A DNA stretch of 64,000 nucleotides from Sinorhizobium meliloti (GCF_035610345.1 NZ_CP141213.1:310001-374000), one strand, 5' to 3'. Shown: positions 1 through 8,693, counted from the first letter of the stretch. Notes: generated from the sequence alone by a model not told the origin. Numbers and translations are program-made.

Positions 1-402
1 GAGGCTGCCGTTGGAGGCAACCAGCTGCTGCGTCAGCGCGACATTCTCCTCGACGCTCAGATTGGGAAGAAGCGACAGGTCCTGATAAACCGTCTCGATG
101 CCGGCTGCCAGGGCGCCGATCGGCGTCAGGCCCTCGACCTTTTTACCGTTGATCGCAAGCTCACCTCCATCTGCCGGCTGGGCGCCGGAGATGATCTTGA
201 TGAGCGTGCTCTTGCCGCATCCGTTCTCGCCCATGAGATGGTAGGTGCGGCCGCGCTCGATCGTGAAGCTCACCCCCTTCAGGGCGCGAACGCCGCCAAA
301 GCGCTTCTCCAGGTCGCGAACTTCCAGGAAAGGCGTCGTATCGCTCCGCGCCTCTGCGGAGGACATCTTCTTCTTGGCAATGATAGTCGACTGCATTGGC
401 AT
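1..402 (-). CDS. Sugar ABC transporter ATP-binding protein (N-terminal part, cut by window edge)
   Basis: Cytoplasmic ATPase subunit of a ribose/xylose-class sugar importer. The first 134 codons are present, and the rest lies beyond base 1. Walker A is visible as GENGCGKST (bases 198-224), preceded by a beta strand with RTYHLMG; the Q-loop region is seen as TVYQDLSLLPN, typical of RbsA/XylG-type proteins. Two in-frame ATGs occur, at 402 and 396; neither has a strong ribosome site. It lies 83 bases after the binding-protein gene in the same direction and is separated from it by a perfect stem-loop. It is the third visible gene of a permease, binding protein, ATPase operon. The family call is firm; the sugar is unknown, but the divergent dha genes suggest a polyol or ketose. 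Confidence 0.88.
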   Translation of the reverse strand, partial: MPMQSTIIAKKKMSSAEARSDTTPFLEVRDLEKRFGGVRALKGVSFTIERGRTYHLMGENGCGKSTLIKIISGAQPADGGELAINGKKVEGLTPIGALAAGIETVYQDLSLLPNLSVEENVALTQQLVASNGSL

Positions 403-423
403 GGTCCGGAGTTGCGGTCAGTT

Positions 424-449
424 CGCCGGCAGGGTCATCCCTGCCGGCG
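424..449. other. Intercistronic stem-loop after sugar-binding-protein gene
   Basis: Perfect 11-bp inverted repeat, arms CGCCGGCAGGG and CCCTGCCGGCG with a TCAT loop, between the binding-protein stop and the ATPase start. No T-run follows in the direction of transcription, so it is more like an RNA-stabilising or partial-termination hairpin than a full intrinsic terminator. Confidence 0.7.
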
Positions 450-485
450 GATGCGGCTGCAGCCGCGTATCCCTTCGATGCGCGA

Positions 486-1487
486 TCAGAACGGATACTG
501 GCTGTAGTTGGACTTATCGACGTCGACCCAGGCTTCGCCGACAACGATGATGCCGTCGCCAGGGCCCTTCTTCACCGACACCTTGTTGTAACCCGGCACC
601 CCGAGATCCATGCCGTCCGTGATTTCCTTGCCCTCGATCACGAGCTGGGCGACCTTGTTCATGACGTAGCCGGCATCCTTCGGGTCCCAGAAGGAGATGC
701 TCTGGACGGCACCCGATTCGAGATACTTGGCCGTGTCCTTCGGCAGACCGAGGCCGACGACGCAAACCTTGCCGACGAGGCCGGCTTCTTCGACCGCGCG
801 GCCGATCCCGATCACGTCAATGGCCGAACCACCCTGGAAGCCCTTGATGTCAGGATACTTACGCAGGATCTCGCGCGCCTTCTCGTAAGCCTTGTTGGCG
901 TCGTTGAAGGATTCGTTCTTCTCCGAAACGAGTTCCATTTCCGGATATTTCTTGGCGTTCTCCGCGCCGCCGTCGGCCCACTGCACGTGCGTGAGGCTGC
1001 CGAGCGAGCCGACGAACGACGTCCACTTGCCGGACTTGCCCATGCATTCGGCCAGCTTCTCGTTGAAGCGCGCGCCGAAGACCTCGTTATCGAAGGCCTC
1101 GATATCGACCTGCGTGTTCTTCAGGCTGTCGGCTTCGTGCGTGATGATCTTGATGCCGCGGTTCATCGCCCGCTTGAAGACGCCTTCGAGAGCGGAAGGG
1201 TCCATCGGCACGACGGCGATTGCGTTGACGTTCTTCGCGACGAGGTCTTCGATGAGGCGAAGCTGCTGGGCCGCGTCGGCCTTGGCCGGTCCGATCTGAC
1301 TCGTCGAGACAGCTGGATTGTCCTTGCCATAGGCAACGACACCTTCCTCCATGCGCGTGAACCAATTCTCACCGGTCACCTTGACGACGGTAACGACGGA
1401 GGGGGCGTCCTGCGCGACCGCAAGCTGGGCAGCGCAAAGCGCACCCAAAGCGACCGTGCAGGCGGCAATCTTCTTGTAGACAGACAT
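486..1487 (-). CDS. Sugar ABC transporter periplasmic substrate-binding protein
   Basis: A 333-residue periplasmic binding protein of the ribose/LsrB class (Peripla_BP_4). A typical Sec signal peptide is visible at residues 1-25 (basic MSVYKK start, hydrophobic core, cleavage near AVAQDA). The mature chain carries the class pattern: an early strand with VVTVVKVTGENWF, a middle segment ending NVNAIAVVPMDPSAL, and a hinge with GIGRAVEEAGLVGKVCVVGLG. It would deliver a sugar to the permease encoded upstream and the ATPase encoded downstream. All three genes point the same way and diverge from the dihydroxyacetone-kinase genes, so co-regulation by the SorC-type domain is plausible. The substrate is not determined. 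Confidence 0.9.
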   Translation of the reverse strand: MSVYKKIAACTVALGALCAAQLAVAQDAPSVVTVVKVTGENWFTRMEEGVVAYGKDNPAVSTSQIGPAKADAAQQLRLIEDLVAKNVNAIAVVPMDPSALEGVFKRAMNRGIKIITHEADSLKNTQVDIEAFDNEVFGARFNEKLAECMGKSGKWTSFVGSLGSLTHVQWADGGAENAKKYPEMELVSEKNESFNDANKAYEKAREILRKYPDIKGFQGGSAIDVIGIGRAVEEAGLVGKVCVVGLGLPKDTAKYLESGAVQSISFWDPKDAGYVMNKVAQLVIEGKEITDGMDLGVPGYNKVSVKKGPGDGIIVVGEAWVDVDKSNYSQYPF

Positions 1488-1566
1488 GAGTGTCTCCTCA
1501 TCACTTGTTGTTTGCCCGACCAGAAATCGACGGCGGGGGGCATTGCGCCGTTTGGGGACCTCGGGA

Positions 1567-2553
1567 TCAGCGTCGCGGCGAAAGATATGCGCGGAGATCG
1601 ACGCGCGACGTTGCCAGGAACACGATCAGAAGCAGTCCCCAGGCGCAGTCGCGGAAGAAATTCGAGATATCGAGGAAATTGAACAGGCTGGACAGCATCT
1701 GAAGCGCCGTCGCGGAGAGGACGACGCAGACCGTGCGTCCATACCCGCCGTCAGGCCGTACACCCGCCATCACGACGATCAGAATGGCGATGAGGACGTA
1801 GGAGCTGCCATAGTCCCACTTCACGCTTGAGGTGCGGGCGGCGATGATGATCCCAGCGATGGAAGCAAGCACTCCGCAGACGGTATAGGTCAGAAGAAGC
1901 ATCCGGCGCTGCGGAATGCCGGCGTAACGAGCGGCCTTGGCATTGCTGCCCATCAGGTAGAGCTTGAAACCGAAAGGCGTGAAGCGGAGCACGACACCGA
2001 TCAGGACCGCTATGGCGACGAAGAGCGTGAAGCACATCGGCACACCGAGTACCGGGGTATTGCCGAAATTGTCGAGGGGCTCGATGTAGCCGAGGGTGAT
2101 CGCGGAGCCGTTGGTGAAAGCAACGGCGAGACCTGTGAAAAATAGCTGCGTGCCAAGCGTGGCGATGATCGGCGTAAGCCCGGCGAAGGCGATCAAGGCA
2201 CCGTTCAGCAAGCCGCCGGCGAGACCGATGATCAGCGCCACCACCGCGAACAGCCACGAAAAAGCGAGTGGCGCTTCATCGGCCGAAACCCAATCGCGCA
2301 CCAGCAGGTAGGAACCTACCCCTGCAAGATTGGCGAGCGCGATGCCGGACAGATCGATGCCGCCGCCTCCGGCGATCATGGCGAGCATCACGCCGACAGC
2401 CAGCAGCGCAAGCTCCGGCACCTGAGCGGACATCGACTGGAAATTGTAGAGGCTGAGAAAGGTGTCTCCGGCGAACACCGCAGCGAGCGCGACCACGAGA
2501 GCGTTGGTCGCCACAAGAAAGTTGAATTGCCGGTCGGCAAACATGCTTTTCAT
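1567..2553 (-). CDS. Sugar ABC transporter permease (RbsC-like)
   Basis: Inner-membrane permease of 328 residues in the BPD_transp_2 (RbsC/XylH) family. Multiple hydrophobic spans are evident, and the family motif region AGGGGIDLSGIALANLAG lies near residues 61-78. The C-terminal half has the conserved GSNAKAARYAGIPQRRM loop, which contacts the ATPase. It is the first gene of the minus-strand operon (permease, then binding protein, then ATPase). Only one permease is visible; a second could lie past base 1, or the protein could act as a homodimer. A second ATG nine bases downstream is an alternative start. Confidence 0.9.
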   Translation of the reverse strand: MKSMFADRQFNFLVATNALVVALAAVFAGDTFLSLYNFQSMSAQVPELALLAVGVMLAMIAGGGGIDLSGIALANLAGVGSYLLVRDWVSADEAPLAFSWLFAVVALIIGLAGGLLNGALIAFAGLTPIIATLGTQLFFTGLAVAFTNGSAITLGYIEPLDNFGNTPVLGVPMCFTLFVAIAVLIGVVLRFTPFGFKLYLMGSNAKAARYAGIPQRRMLLLTYTVCGVLASIAGIIIAARTSSVKWDYGSSYVLIAILIVVMAGVRPDGGYGRTVCVVLSATALQMLSSLFNFLDISNFFRDCAWGLLLIVFLATSRVDLRAYLSPRR

Positions 2554-2946
2554 TCAGCCTCTCCCACACCGCATTTCAGGGGCGCTTCACACCCCGTCGA
2601 CTTCCCGCCGCCCCCCAACCGATCGCCGAGGGCGATCGCAGGGGATGACGAACAAGTCATTGAGAAATAATGGAAATATTGGAAATTACCACTTCCATCC
2701 CTCTCGAATTTCCGGCAATCTAACGTGAATGTTGACATTTGTCGAGCCATGTTTGAATTATGTAGGAAATTCGCAGTTCGGCATGATCCGGCTGGTCATC
2801 AGGGAGGAGCTCTCGATCAAGATTTGCCAGCCGGCCTGGCACGCGAACCGCGCCGGTAGACCCCGGTCTGCTCCGGCAGACGATGTTAGATTCAACGTAG
2901 TGTTGCGCTGAGCCGTATCGCCAGCGACGGACAAAAGAGGACTGCC
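2554..2946. promoter_or_regulatory. Divergent control region between sugar transporter and dha operon
   Basis: A 393-base gene-free region between divergent operons. It contains a perfect 8-bp inverted repeat CGATCGCC-GAG-GGCGATCG (2620-2638), an inverted repeat TGGAA-N8-TTCCA (2680-2697), and GACA-TT-TGTC (2734-2743), which overlaps a promoter-like TTGACA. These are candidate operators for the SorC-type regulator encoded at 4704, but no family consensus was matched. No small open frame with a convincing ribosome site was seen. Confidence 0.45.
2732..2761 (+). promoter_or_regulatory. Candidate sigma-70 promoter for the dha operon
   Basis: TTGACA at 2732-2737 is followed after 18 bases by AATTAT at 2756-2761. 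The GACA-TT-TGTC palindrome overlaps the -35 element, so a bound regulator could block polymerase. It would give a leader of about 180 bases before dhaK. This is a pattern match only. Confidence 0.4.
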
Positions 2947-3939
2947 ATGCAGCGTTTCATCAACAATCCGGACGAAGTCGTCGAGGATACCGTCAAAGGT
3001 TTCGTCAAGGCGCATGCCGACATCGTTCGCCTCGGAGAAAACCCGCGCGTCATCGTCGCCAGGGGCGCGCCGGTTGCCGGCAAGGTGGGTGTCGTGACCG
3101 GCGGCGGCTCCGGCCATGAGCCTGCCTTCATCGGCTACACCGGCCGCAACATGCTGGACGCGGTTGCAGTCGGCGAACTCTTTTCCTCACCGACGGCCAA
3201 GAGCTTTCACGACGCGATGCGTGAAGCGAACGGCGGCAAGGGCGTCGTCTGCCTCTACGGCAATTATGCCGGCGACAACATGAACGTGAAGATGGCGGTG
3301 AAGCTCGCGGCCAAGGCAGGGATCGAAGTCGCGACGGTCGTCGCCAATGACGACGTCTGCTCCGCGCCGCCCGAAGAGCGCGAGAAGCGGCGCGGCGTCG
3401 CCGGAGAAATCTTCATGTGGAAGATCGGCGGGGCCAAGGCGGCCGCCGGCGCGAGCCTCGAAGAGGTCCGTGCGGCTGCCCAGAAGGCGATCGACAATTG
3501 CCGCTCGATCGGGGTCGGGCTCGGCCCCTGCACGTTGCCCGCGGTCGGGCATCCGAACTTCCGGATCGAGCCCGGCACGATGGAAGTGGGCATCGGCCAT
3601 CACGGTGAGCCCGGCGTGCGCGTCGAAGCGCTGAAGACCGCCGAAGAGGTCGCGGTCGACATGTGCAAGATCGTGCTGGACGATCACTTCCTGCCAGAGG
3701 GCACGGAAGTGGCTGTGCTCGTCTCCGGCCTCGGCGCGACACCGCTCAACGAACTCTACATCCTGAACGACACGATCGAGCGCGAGATCACCGCACGGGG
3801 CCTCAGGATCTACCGCACCTTCGTCGGCAACTACTTCACCTCGCTCGAAATGGTCGGAGCGACGCTGACGGTCATGGCGCTCGACGACGAACTCAAGGCG
3901 CTCCTCGATGTCGAGGTCCGCTGCACCGCCGTTCTCTGA
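2947..3939 (+). CDS. dhaK: Dihydroxyacetone kinase subunit DhaK (first copy)
   Basis: Substrate-binding subunit of a two-component dihydroxyacetone-type kinase, 330 residues, the usual DhaK length. The nucleophile-binding loop GGGSGHEPAF is at residues 52-61. The histidine that forms a hemiaminal with the ketose carbonyl is His219, within GIGHHGEPGV. It lacks its own ATP site and depends on DhaL, encoded four bases downstream. No PTS-type DhaM gene is visible, so direct ATP use is likely. Relatives act on dihydroxyacetone but also on erythrulose and related ketoses, so the true substrate is open. The ATG follows a GAGGA-type ribosome site. Confidence 0.93.
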   Translation: MQRFINNPDEVVEDTVKGFVKAHADIVRLGENPRVIVARGAPVAGKVGVVTGGGSGHEPAFIGYTGRNMLDAVAVGELFSSPTAKSFHDAMREANGGKGVVCLYGNYAGDNMNVKMAVKLAAKAGIEVATVVANDDVCSAPPEEREKRRGVAGEIFMWKIGGAKAAAGASLEEVRAAAQKAIDNCRSIGVGLGPCTLPAVGHPNFRIEPGTMEVGIGHHGEPGVRVEALKTAEEVAVDMCKIVLDDHFLPEGTEVAVLVSGLGATPLNELYILNDTIEREITARGLRIYRTFVGNYFTSLEMVGATLTVMALDDELKALLDVEVRCTAVL

Positions 3940-3943
3940 GGAA

Positions 3944-4591
3944 ATGGACATGCAGACGTTTGAAAATGCAAAAGCCGGCGACATCGTCCTCACGCTTGCC
4001 GACCGGATCATCGAAAACCGCGCCTATCTGAGCGAGATCGACGGCAAGATCGGCGATGGCGATCACGGCGTGAACATGGCCAAGGGCTTTGGCCTTGCCG
4101 CAGAACGCCTGAAGGGCAAAGACGCCTCGCTGTCAGAGGCGCTCGATACGCTCGGCACCGTGCTGATGACGGAGATCGGCGGATCGATGGGGCCGCTCTA
4201 CGGCGTGATGTTCACCGAATTCGCCGAAAAGATCGAGGGTGCCGATGCAATCGACGCCGCCGCCTATAGCCGCATGCTTCATGCGGGGCTCGAAGGCATC
4301 CGGTCGATCGGCTCCGCCAAGGTGGGCGACAAGACGCTGCTCGACACCTTGGTGCCCGCGGTGGACGCCTTCGATGCGGCGACTGCCGACGGCAAGCCCT
4401 TCGCCGAAGCGCTCGACGCACTCGTATCGGCGGCGGAGGCCGGCCGCGATTCGACGCGCGATCTCGTCGCCAAGATCGGCCGGGCGAGCCGCCTCGGCGA
4501 ACGCTCGCTCGGCGTCTTGGACGCCGGCGCCACCTCCTGTGCGATCATCCTCAGGGAGTTGTCGCACGGGGCTCGCGCCCGGCTCGCCTGA
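3944..4591 (+). CDS. dhaL: Dihydroxyacetone kinase nucleotide-binding subunit DhaL (first copy)
   Basis: ATP-binding, all-helical subunit of 215 residues that phosphorylates the ketose held by DhaK. The Mg-nucleotide-binding motif GDGDHG is at residues 37-42, and a conserved GGSMGPLYG segment follows at about 80-88. The start at 3944 was chosen over an earlier in-frame ATG at 3908, which lies inside dhaK; the 3944 ATG has CTGAGGA just before it and sits four bases after the dhaK stop. Translational coupling with dhaK is likely. Confidence 0.93.
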   Translation: MDMQTFENAKAGDIVLTLADRIIENRAYLSEIDGKIGDGDHGVNMAKGFGLAAERLKGKDASLSEALDTLGTVLMTEIGGSMGPLYGVMFTEFAEKIEGADAIDAAAYSRMLHAGLEGIRSIGSAKVGDKTLLDTLVPAVDAFDAATADGKPFAEALDALVSAAEAGRDSTRDLVAKIGRASRLGERSLGVLDAGATSCAIILRELSHGARARLA

Positions 4592-4617
4592 CGCCGCCGT
4601 TCGCGATTGCGCGCAAA

Positions 4618-4640
4618 GGGGGCAGCGGCACCCAGCCCCC
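4618..4640. other. Hairpin between dhaL and the SorC-DhaK gene
   Basis: GGGGGC (4618-4623) and GCCCCC (4635-4640) can pair; flanking TTGC and GCAA segments may extend the stem with a bulge. It sits in the 112-base gap before the fused regulator gene and could reduce read-through. No T-run follows. Confidence 0.4.
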
Positions 4641-4703
4641 ATTGCAAAAGCACGGCGTTGCTTCCATCCTCGCGGTCCGAAAACAGGGGAAGTACAGGAC
4701 TGC

Positions 4704-6791
4704 ATGACGATCAAGACACCTTCTCCGCGCAAGGGCGCTGCCAATCGAAGCGGTACGATCGATGCTTCGGACGCGATCCCCTTGCGCTACGGTGACGACC
4801 CCTATGTCTGGGCCTGCTGGCTCTATTACGAAGACGGCATGACGCAGGGCGAGATCGCCGAGGCGATGGGTGTGTCGCGGGCGACGGTAAACAGCTATCT
4901 CGCCGACGCCCGCGAAAAAGGCATCGTCAACATTTCGATCGAGCCGGCGCGACTGGCATCGCTCACCATCGCCCAGGAACTGAAGCGGCATTTCGGCCTG
5001 ACCGACTGTCTCGTGGTCCCGAGCGACGACAATGCGCGTCCTTTGATCGACCGCCTCGGAGCGGCCGGGGCGCAGGCGCTTCCAAAACTCCTGAAATCCG
5101 GCGATACGCTCGCCGTCGCCTGGGGCCGCACCGTGCTTTCGGTTGGCGAGCACGCCGGTATCGCTTCCCTTCAAGACATGACGGTGGTTCAGGCGACCGG
5201 CGGCACCACGGCCTCATTTGCCTATACGCCGGAGCTTTGTGCCTCGGCGGTCGCACGGGCAATTTCGGCCCGCTGCGTCAACATCACCGCGCCGGCCGTG
5301 GTCAAATCGCCGGAACTCCTGCATATGCTTCTGGAGGAACCTCTGGTTCAGGAGCAGTTCGCGACTCTGGCAAGGGCAAACCGGGTGCTTTTCGGCATCT
5401 CCTCGCTTCGGCCGAATTCCACCATTCATACCAGCGGTTTCTTCGAATCGGTCTCGCTGCAGGACTATCTCGCAGCCGGCGCGGTCGGCGTCGTCGCGGG
5501 CCGTTTCATCGATGAACGCGGCCGTCCGGTCGCCGGCCCGCTCGACGATCGTACGGTCGGCATCTCGCTGGACCTGCTCCGCAAGATAGGCACGCGCATT
5601 GCGGTCGCCGGCGGCTTCGATAAGGTGCCGGCCCTGCTCGCGGCGCTACGCGGCGGCTATGTCAACGTGCTCATCACCGACGCGGCGACCGGTCACGGCA
5701 TCTTGCGGGCCGACGGCGTCAGGGCACTCGACGCCAAGCTTTCGCACCGGCCGAAGCTTGTCCAGACACCGAGCTCCTATCGCACCCACGTCAAGAAATT
5801 CCTCAACAACCCGAACGAAGTCGTCGAAGAAATGCTCGAAGGGGTCGTCAGGGCGCATCAGAAATATCTGCAGCCGATCAACGGATCGCACCGGGCGCTC
5901 GTTGCGCGCAGCGGCCCCAGGCCCGGAAAAGTCGGCCTCGTCATCGGCGGGGGCACGGGGCACGAGCCGTGCTTCCTCGGTTATGTCGGCAAGGGTCTTG
6001 CCGATGCGGTTGCCGTGGGGAACATCTTTTCCTCGCCGCCGCCCGATCCGATCGTGCAATGCGCCGAGGCCGCGTCCGGAGGCGAAGGCGTGCTCTTCGT
6101 CTACGGCAACTATGCCGGCGACGTGATGAATTTCGAGATGGCGGCTGAAATCGCCGAAGAAAAGGGCATCAAGGTAAGGACTGTCCTGACGACGGATGAC
6201 GTCGCCTCCTCGCCGGTCGAGGACCGCGAAGGCCGGCGCGGCGTCGCCGGCAACTTCTTCATCTTCAAGGTCGCGGGCGCGGCCTGCGATCGCGGCCTGT
6301 CGCTGGAAGCCTGCGAAGCCGTCACGCGCAAGGCGAACCTGCGCACCTATACGGTGGGCGTCGCGCTCGAACCCGGCTCGATGCCGCAGACGCGACGGCA
6401 CAATTTCGAGATAGGCCCGGACGACATGGAGGTCGGCATGGGCATCCACGGCGAACCGGGCGTGACGCGCGAGCGCATCCGATCGGCGGACGAGATTACC
6501 GACAGCATCATGGACCGCATCCTCAAGGAGATGAAGACAGCACCCGGCGAGCGCGTCGCCGTGCTCGTCAATTCCTTCGGAGCGACGCCCCTGATGGAGC
6601 TCTATATCCTGTTCCGGCGGGTCCAGCAGCGACTGGCGGCAAAGGACATACTGATCGAAGCGAACTGGATCGGACATTATTGCACCTCGCTGGACATGGC
6701 GGGCGCTTCGATCACCATTCTCCATCTTGATCAGGAATTGTCCGATCTGCTTCATCACCCTTGCGAAACGGCGTCTCTGAAGGTCAACTAG
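4704..6791 (+). CDS. SorC-family transcriptional regulator fused to a DhaK domain
   Basis: A 695-residue two-part protein. Residues 30-355 are a SorC/DeoR-type regulator: a helix-turn-helix near residues 46-68 (MTQGEIAEAMGVSRATVNSYL) and then a sugar-phosphate-binding domain. Residues 359-695 are a full DhaK domain with GGGTGHEPCF near 415 and the ketose-binding histidine retained at His582 (GMGIHGEPGV). The start at 4704 is chosen because the open frame upstream overlaps dhaL out of frame, and the regulator homology begins just after this ATG (GGGGAAG about 12 bases before). A dhaL gene follows after 57 bases. I recall this architecture from automated annotation of rhizobial proteins, but know of no experimental study. 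It probably senses a sugar phosphate while its other half helps make one. Confidence 0.9.
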   Translation: MTIKTPSPRKGAANRSGTIDASDAIPLRYGDDPYVWACWLYYEDGMTQGEIAEAMGVSRATVNSYLADAREKGIVNISIEPARLASLTIAQELKRHFGLTDCLVVPSDDNARPLIDRLGAAGAQALPKLLKSGDTLAVAWGRTVLSVGEHAGIASLQDMTVVQATGGTTASFAYTPELCASAVARAISARCVNITAPAVVKSPELLHMLLEEPLVQEQFATLARANRVLFGISSLRPNSTIHTSGFFESVSLQDYLAAGAVGVVAGRFIDERGRPVAGPLDDRTVGISLDLLRKIGTRIAVAGGFDKVPALLAALRGGYVNVLITDAATGHGILRADGVRALDAKLSHRPKLVQTPSSYRTHVKKFLNNPNEVVEEMLEGVVRAHQKYLQPINGSHRALVARSGPRPGKVGLVIGGGTGHEPCFLGYVGKGLADAVAVGNIFSSPPPDPIVQCAEAASGGEGVLFVYGNYAGDVMNFEMAAEIAEEKGIKVRTVLTTDDVASSPVEDREGRRGVAGNFFIFKVAGAACDRGLSLEACEAVTRKANLRTYTVGVALEPGSMPQTRRHNFEIGPDDMEVGMGIHGEPGVTRERIRSADEITDSIMDRILKEMKTAPGERVAVLVNSFGATPLMELYILFRRVQQRLAAKDILIEANWIGHYCTSLDMAGASITILHLDQELSDLLHHPCETASLKVN

Positions 6792-6848
6792 AACTGGGCG
6801 AAGCCCTGGCGGGTGGTTGCGGATCCACCTAAAGGCCGCGGGAGGAAA

Positions 6849-7496
6849 ATGATGCCGGAAAGCGCGGTGCGCCGCTTGATCGAAATGTTCGAGGCGATCT
6901 CCAGTGCCATCGAGGCGGAGAGGGACCATCTGTCCGAGCTTGACGGCGCAATCGGCGATGCCGATCACGGGATCACCATGGCGATCGGCTTTTCTGCCGT
7001 GACCGGCGAACTTGCGAGAACGGATGCAGGCAGCGCCGGGCTGAGCGGGGTCATGACGGCGGCGGCAAGCGCCTTCCTGAACGCCGTCGGAGCCTCGACG
7101 GGACCGCTTTACGCCACCGCCTTCCGACGTGCGGCCCAGGCCCTGGAAGGACGCGACACACTGGATCTCGAGGCTTGCTCCCTTCTCATCCAGGCGGTTG
7201 CCTCCGGCATCGGCGAGCGCGGCAAGGGGCAGCGCGGCGACAAGACGATGCTCGACGTCTGGCTTCCCGCCGCCGACGCGGCGGCTCAGGCGGCCGCAGC
7301 CGGCAAGTCTGCCGAGGCATTCTGGGCGGATGTCACCGCAGCCGCCGAGAACGGCGCCAGCGCGACGCGTTCCATGGTCGCAACGAAGGGCCGTGCGGCC
7401 CGGGTCGGAGAGCGCTCGCTCGGACACATGGATCCCGGCGCCGCCTCGGCCGTCATGATCATCCGCGCCATGGCCCAAACCCTGCGGACGAGCTAA
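6849..7496 (+). CDS. dhaL: Dihydroxyacetone kinase nucleotide-binding subunit DhaL (second copy)
   Basis: A 215-residue DhaL paralogue. The Mg-nucleotide motif is GDADHG at residues 36-41, with GASTGPLYA and a C-terminal GERSLGHMDPGAAS segment matching the family. The start follows a strong GGAGGAAA site, with two consecutive ATGs at 6849 and 6852. It is the last gene of the dha operon and is expected to phosphorylate substrate on the DhaK half of the fused regulator, though it could also serve the first DhaK. A palindromic repeat and a decayed insertion sequence follow. Confidence 0.92.
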   Translation: MMPESAVRRLIEMFEAISSAIEAERDHLSELDGAIGDADHGITMAIGFSAVTGELARTDAGSAGLSGVMTAAASAFLNAVGASTGPLYATAFRRAAQALEGRDTLDLEACSLLIQAVASGIGERGKGQRGDKTMLDVWLPAADAAAQAAAAGKSAEAFWADVTAAAENGASATRSMVATKGRAARVGERSLGHMDPGAASAVMIIRAMAQTLRTS

Positions 7497-7623
7497 AGCC
7501 TGTTCGGTTTTCTCGGCACGCATGGCGATGCGCTTGAATTCCTTGCGTACCGACCGTGCGCCACTGTAGGTGTCCTTTGATCGTAGCCGATCAATGGACA
7601 AAAACATGCAGCAGCTCAACGTG

Positions 7624-7667
7624 CTACAGCGACCTTTGCGCGTCTCATAAGACGCGTGGCGCTGTAG
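7624..7667. repeat. RIME-like palindromic element (GCGCGTC type)
   Basis: Outer arms CTACAGCG and CGCTGTAG and inner arms CGCGTCT and AGACGCG around a CATA loop. The core ACCTTTGCGCGTC with a closing GACGCGTGGCGCTG recurs at 19232-19277. It resembles the dispersed palindromes found between genes in Rhizobium and Sinorhizobium and lies between dhaL and the insertion-sequence remnant. Confidence 0.7.
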
Positions 7668-7720
7668 AAACTTTCCGGAGGACTGCAATCTCTCCTCATC
7701 CTCAACCCTGTGCTTGTTGT

Positions 7721-8607
7721 TTAGCCCGGGGAGATAGCTGACACCTGTTCGGATAGATCACTGACGGATTGCTTGGTTGTCAAGTCGATGGCTGCGATGC
7801 GGAGGGCAGCGAAGAAGATGCCGTATCGCCCGTCCGTGTCGAGCGGGCGAATGGCGATGCGCTCGCCGCAGAAGGCCTTTGGGACTTTCCACTTGCGGCC
7901 TTTGAAGCTGACATAGGCCTTAGTGCTAGGGACGGTGCGGACAACCTCGCCTTCATCGTAGATCACCTCTGGAAGGTGCTCGGGCATAGGGCGCGAACTG
8001 GGACGATAGCGACGGGCCGCACGTCGAGATCGAGCGCGGCATGGGGCCGCTCGAAATTATAGAGTTCGCGCCAGGCATCGAAGGCGCGCTGGACGGCAGC
8101 CAGATCGGAAAATCGGGCGAAATCGAATATTTCGGCCTTGAGCGTGCGATGGAAGCGCTCATTCTTGCCGCGGCTCTGCGGATGATAGGGCCGGCTATGC
8201 AGGAGGCCGACGCCGAGCTTCAACAGCCACACGCCAAGTCTTGTCCAACGCTCGCCCGAGGCCTCCCCCCAGGGCGCGCCATTATCGACGAAAAGGGCGT
8301 CCGGCAGGCCGTAGCGCCGGAATGTCCGCTCCAGATGGCCGCGTGCGCCCCACGCCGGATGCGCATCGCGCACCGCAAGCACCTCTGTCTCCACCGCCGC
8401 GCTCGACTGCAACGGGCTCACATGCGGGCGGCGCGAGCGATCAGCCAGCTCCCGGTCACCTGCCTGCCACCGCGCCAGCCATTTATAGCCCACATCGGCA
8501 CTGATCCCGAACCGCCGGCACAGCTCCCGGCGGTTCGCACCCTCCGCCAGCGCCAGCCGCACAAATTCCTGCCTCTCTCCCATAACCGACACCTCTTTCC
8601 ACGGCAT
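7721..8607 (-). pseudogene. IS481-family transposase, deleted and frameshifted
   Basis: The transposase begins at the ATG at 8607 (MPWKEVSVMGERQEF) with an N-terminal helix-turn-helix. Near 8335-8350 the chain jumps from HPAWGAR straight to the HLERTFRRYG segment, so roughly 110 residues are missing, including the first catalytic aspartate. The second Asp (VDNGAPWG) and the Glu (GKNERFHRTLK) remain. Near 7985-8025 the frame shifts: the C-terminal part (from MPEHLPEVIYDEGE to the stop at 7721) is in another frame. An internal deletion plus a frameshift make it non-functional. Confidence 0.85.
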
Positions 8608-8693
8608 GGACAACCTCCTCTCGAAGCTGATCCATGCCAGTATGAACGTGTCAGCCATCTCCCCGAACACCTGTCAGTCATGTGTCCGGGCTA
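7722..8693 (-). mobile_element. Decayed IS481-family insertion sequence
   Basis: About 970 bases bounded by imperfect 31-bp terminal inverted repeats at 7722-7752 and 8663-8693 that agree at 24 positions (TAGCCCGG at the outer end, CTGACA in the middle, TGTTCGG at the inner end). Intact members are larger, and the size difference fits the internal deletion seen in the transposase. No clear target duplication was found. It lies in a non-coding gap between the dha operon and a small gene, so its insertion broke no recognisable gene. Confidence 0.75.

Noticed and set aside
396..1682. Long plus-strand open frame of 428 codons opposite the sugar-binding-protein gene
   Set aside because: High-GC antisense artefact: no family resemblance, no ribosome site, and the opposite strand has a clear binding-protein gene.
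4239..4703. N-terminal extension of the SorC-DhaK protein back to 4239
   Set aside because: Would overlap dhaL out of frame and add about 155 Ser/Arg/Pro-rich residues; regulator homology starts just after the ATG at 4704.
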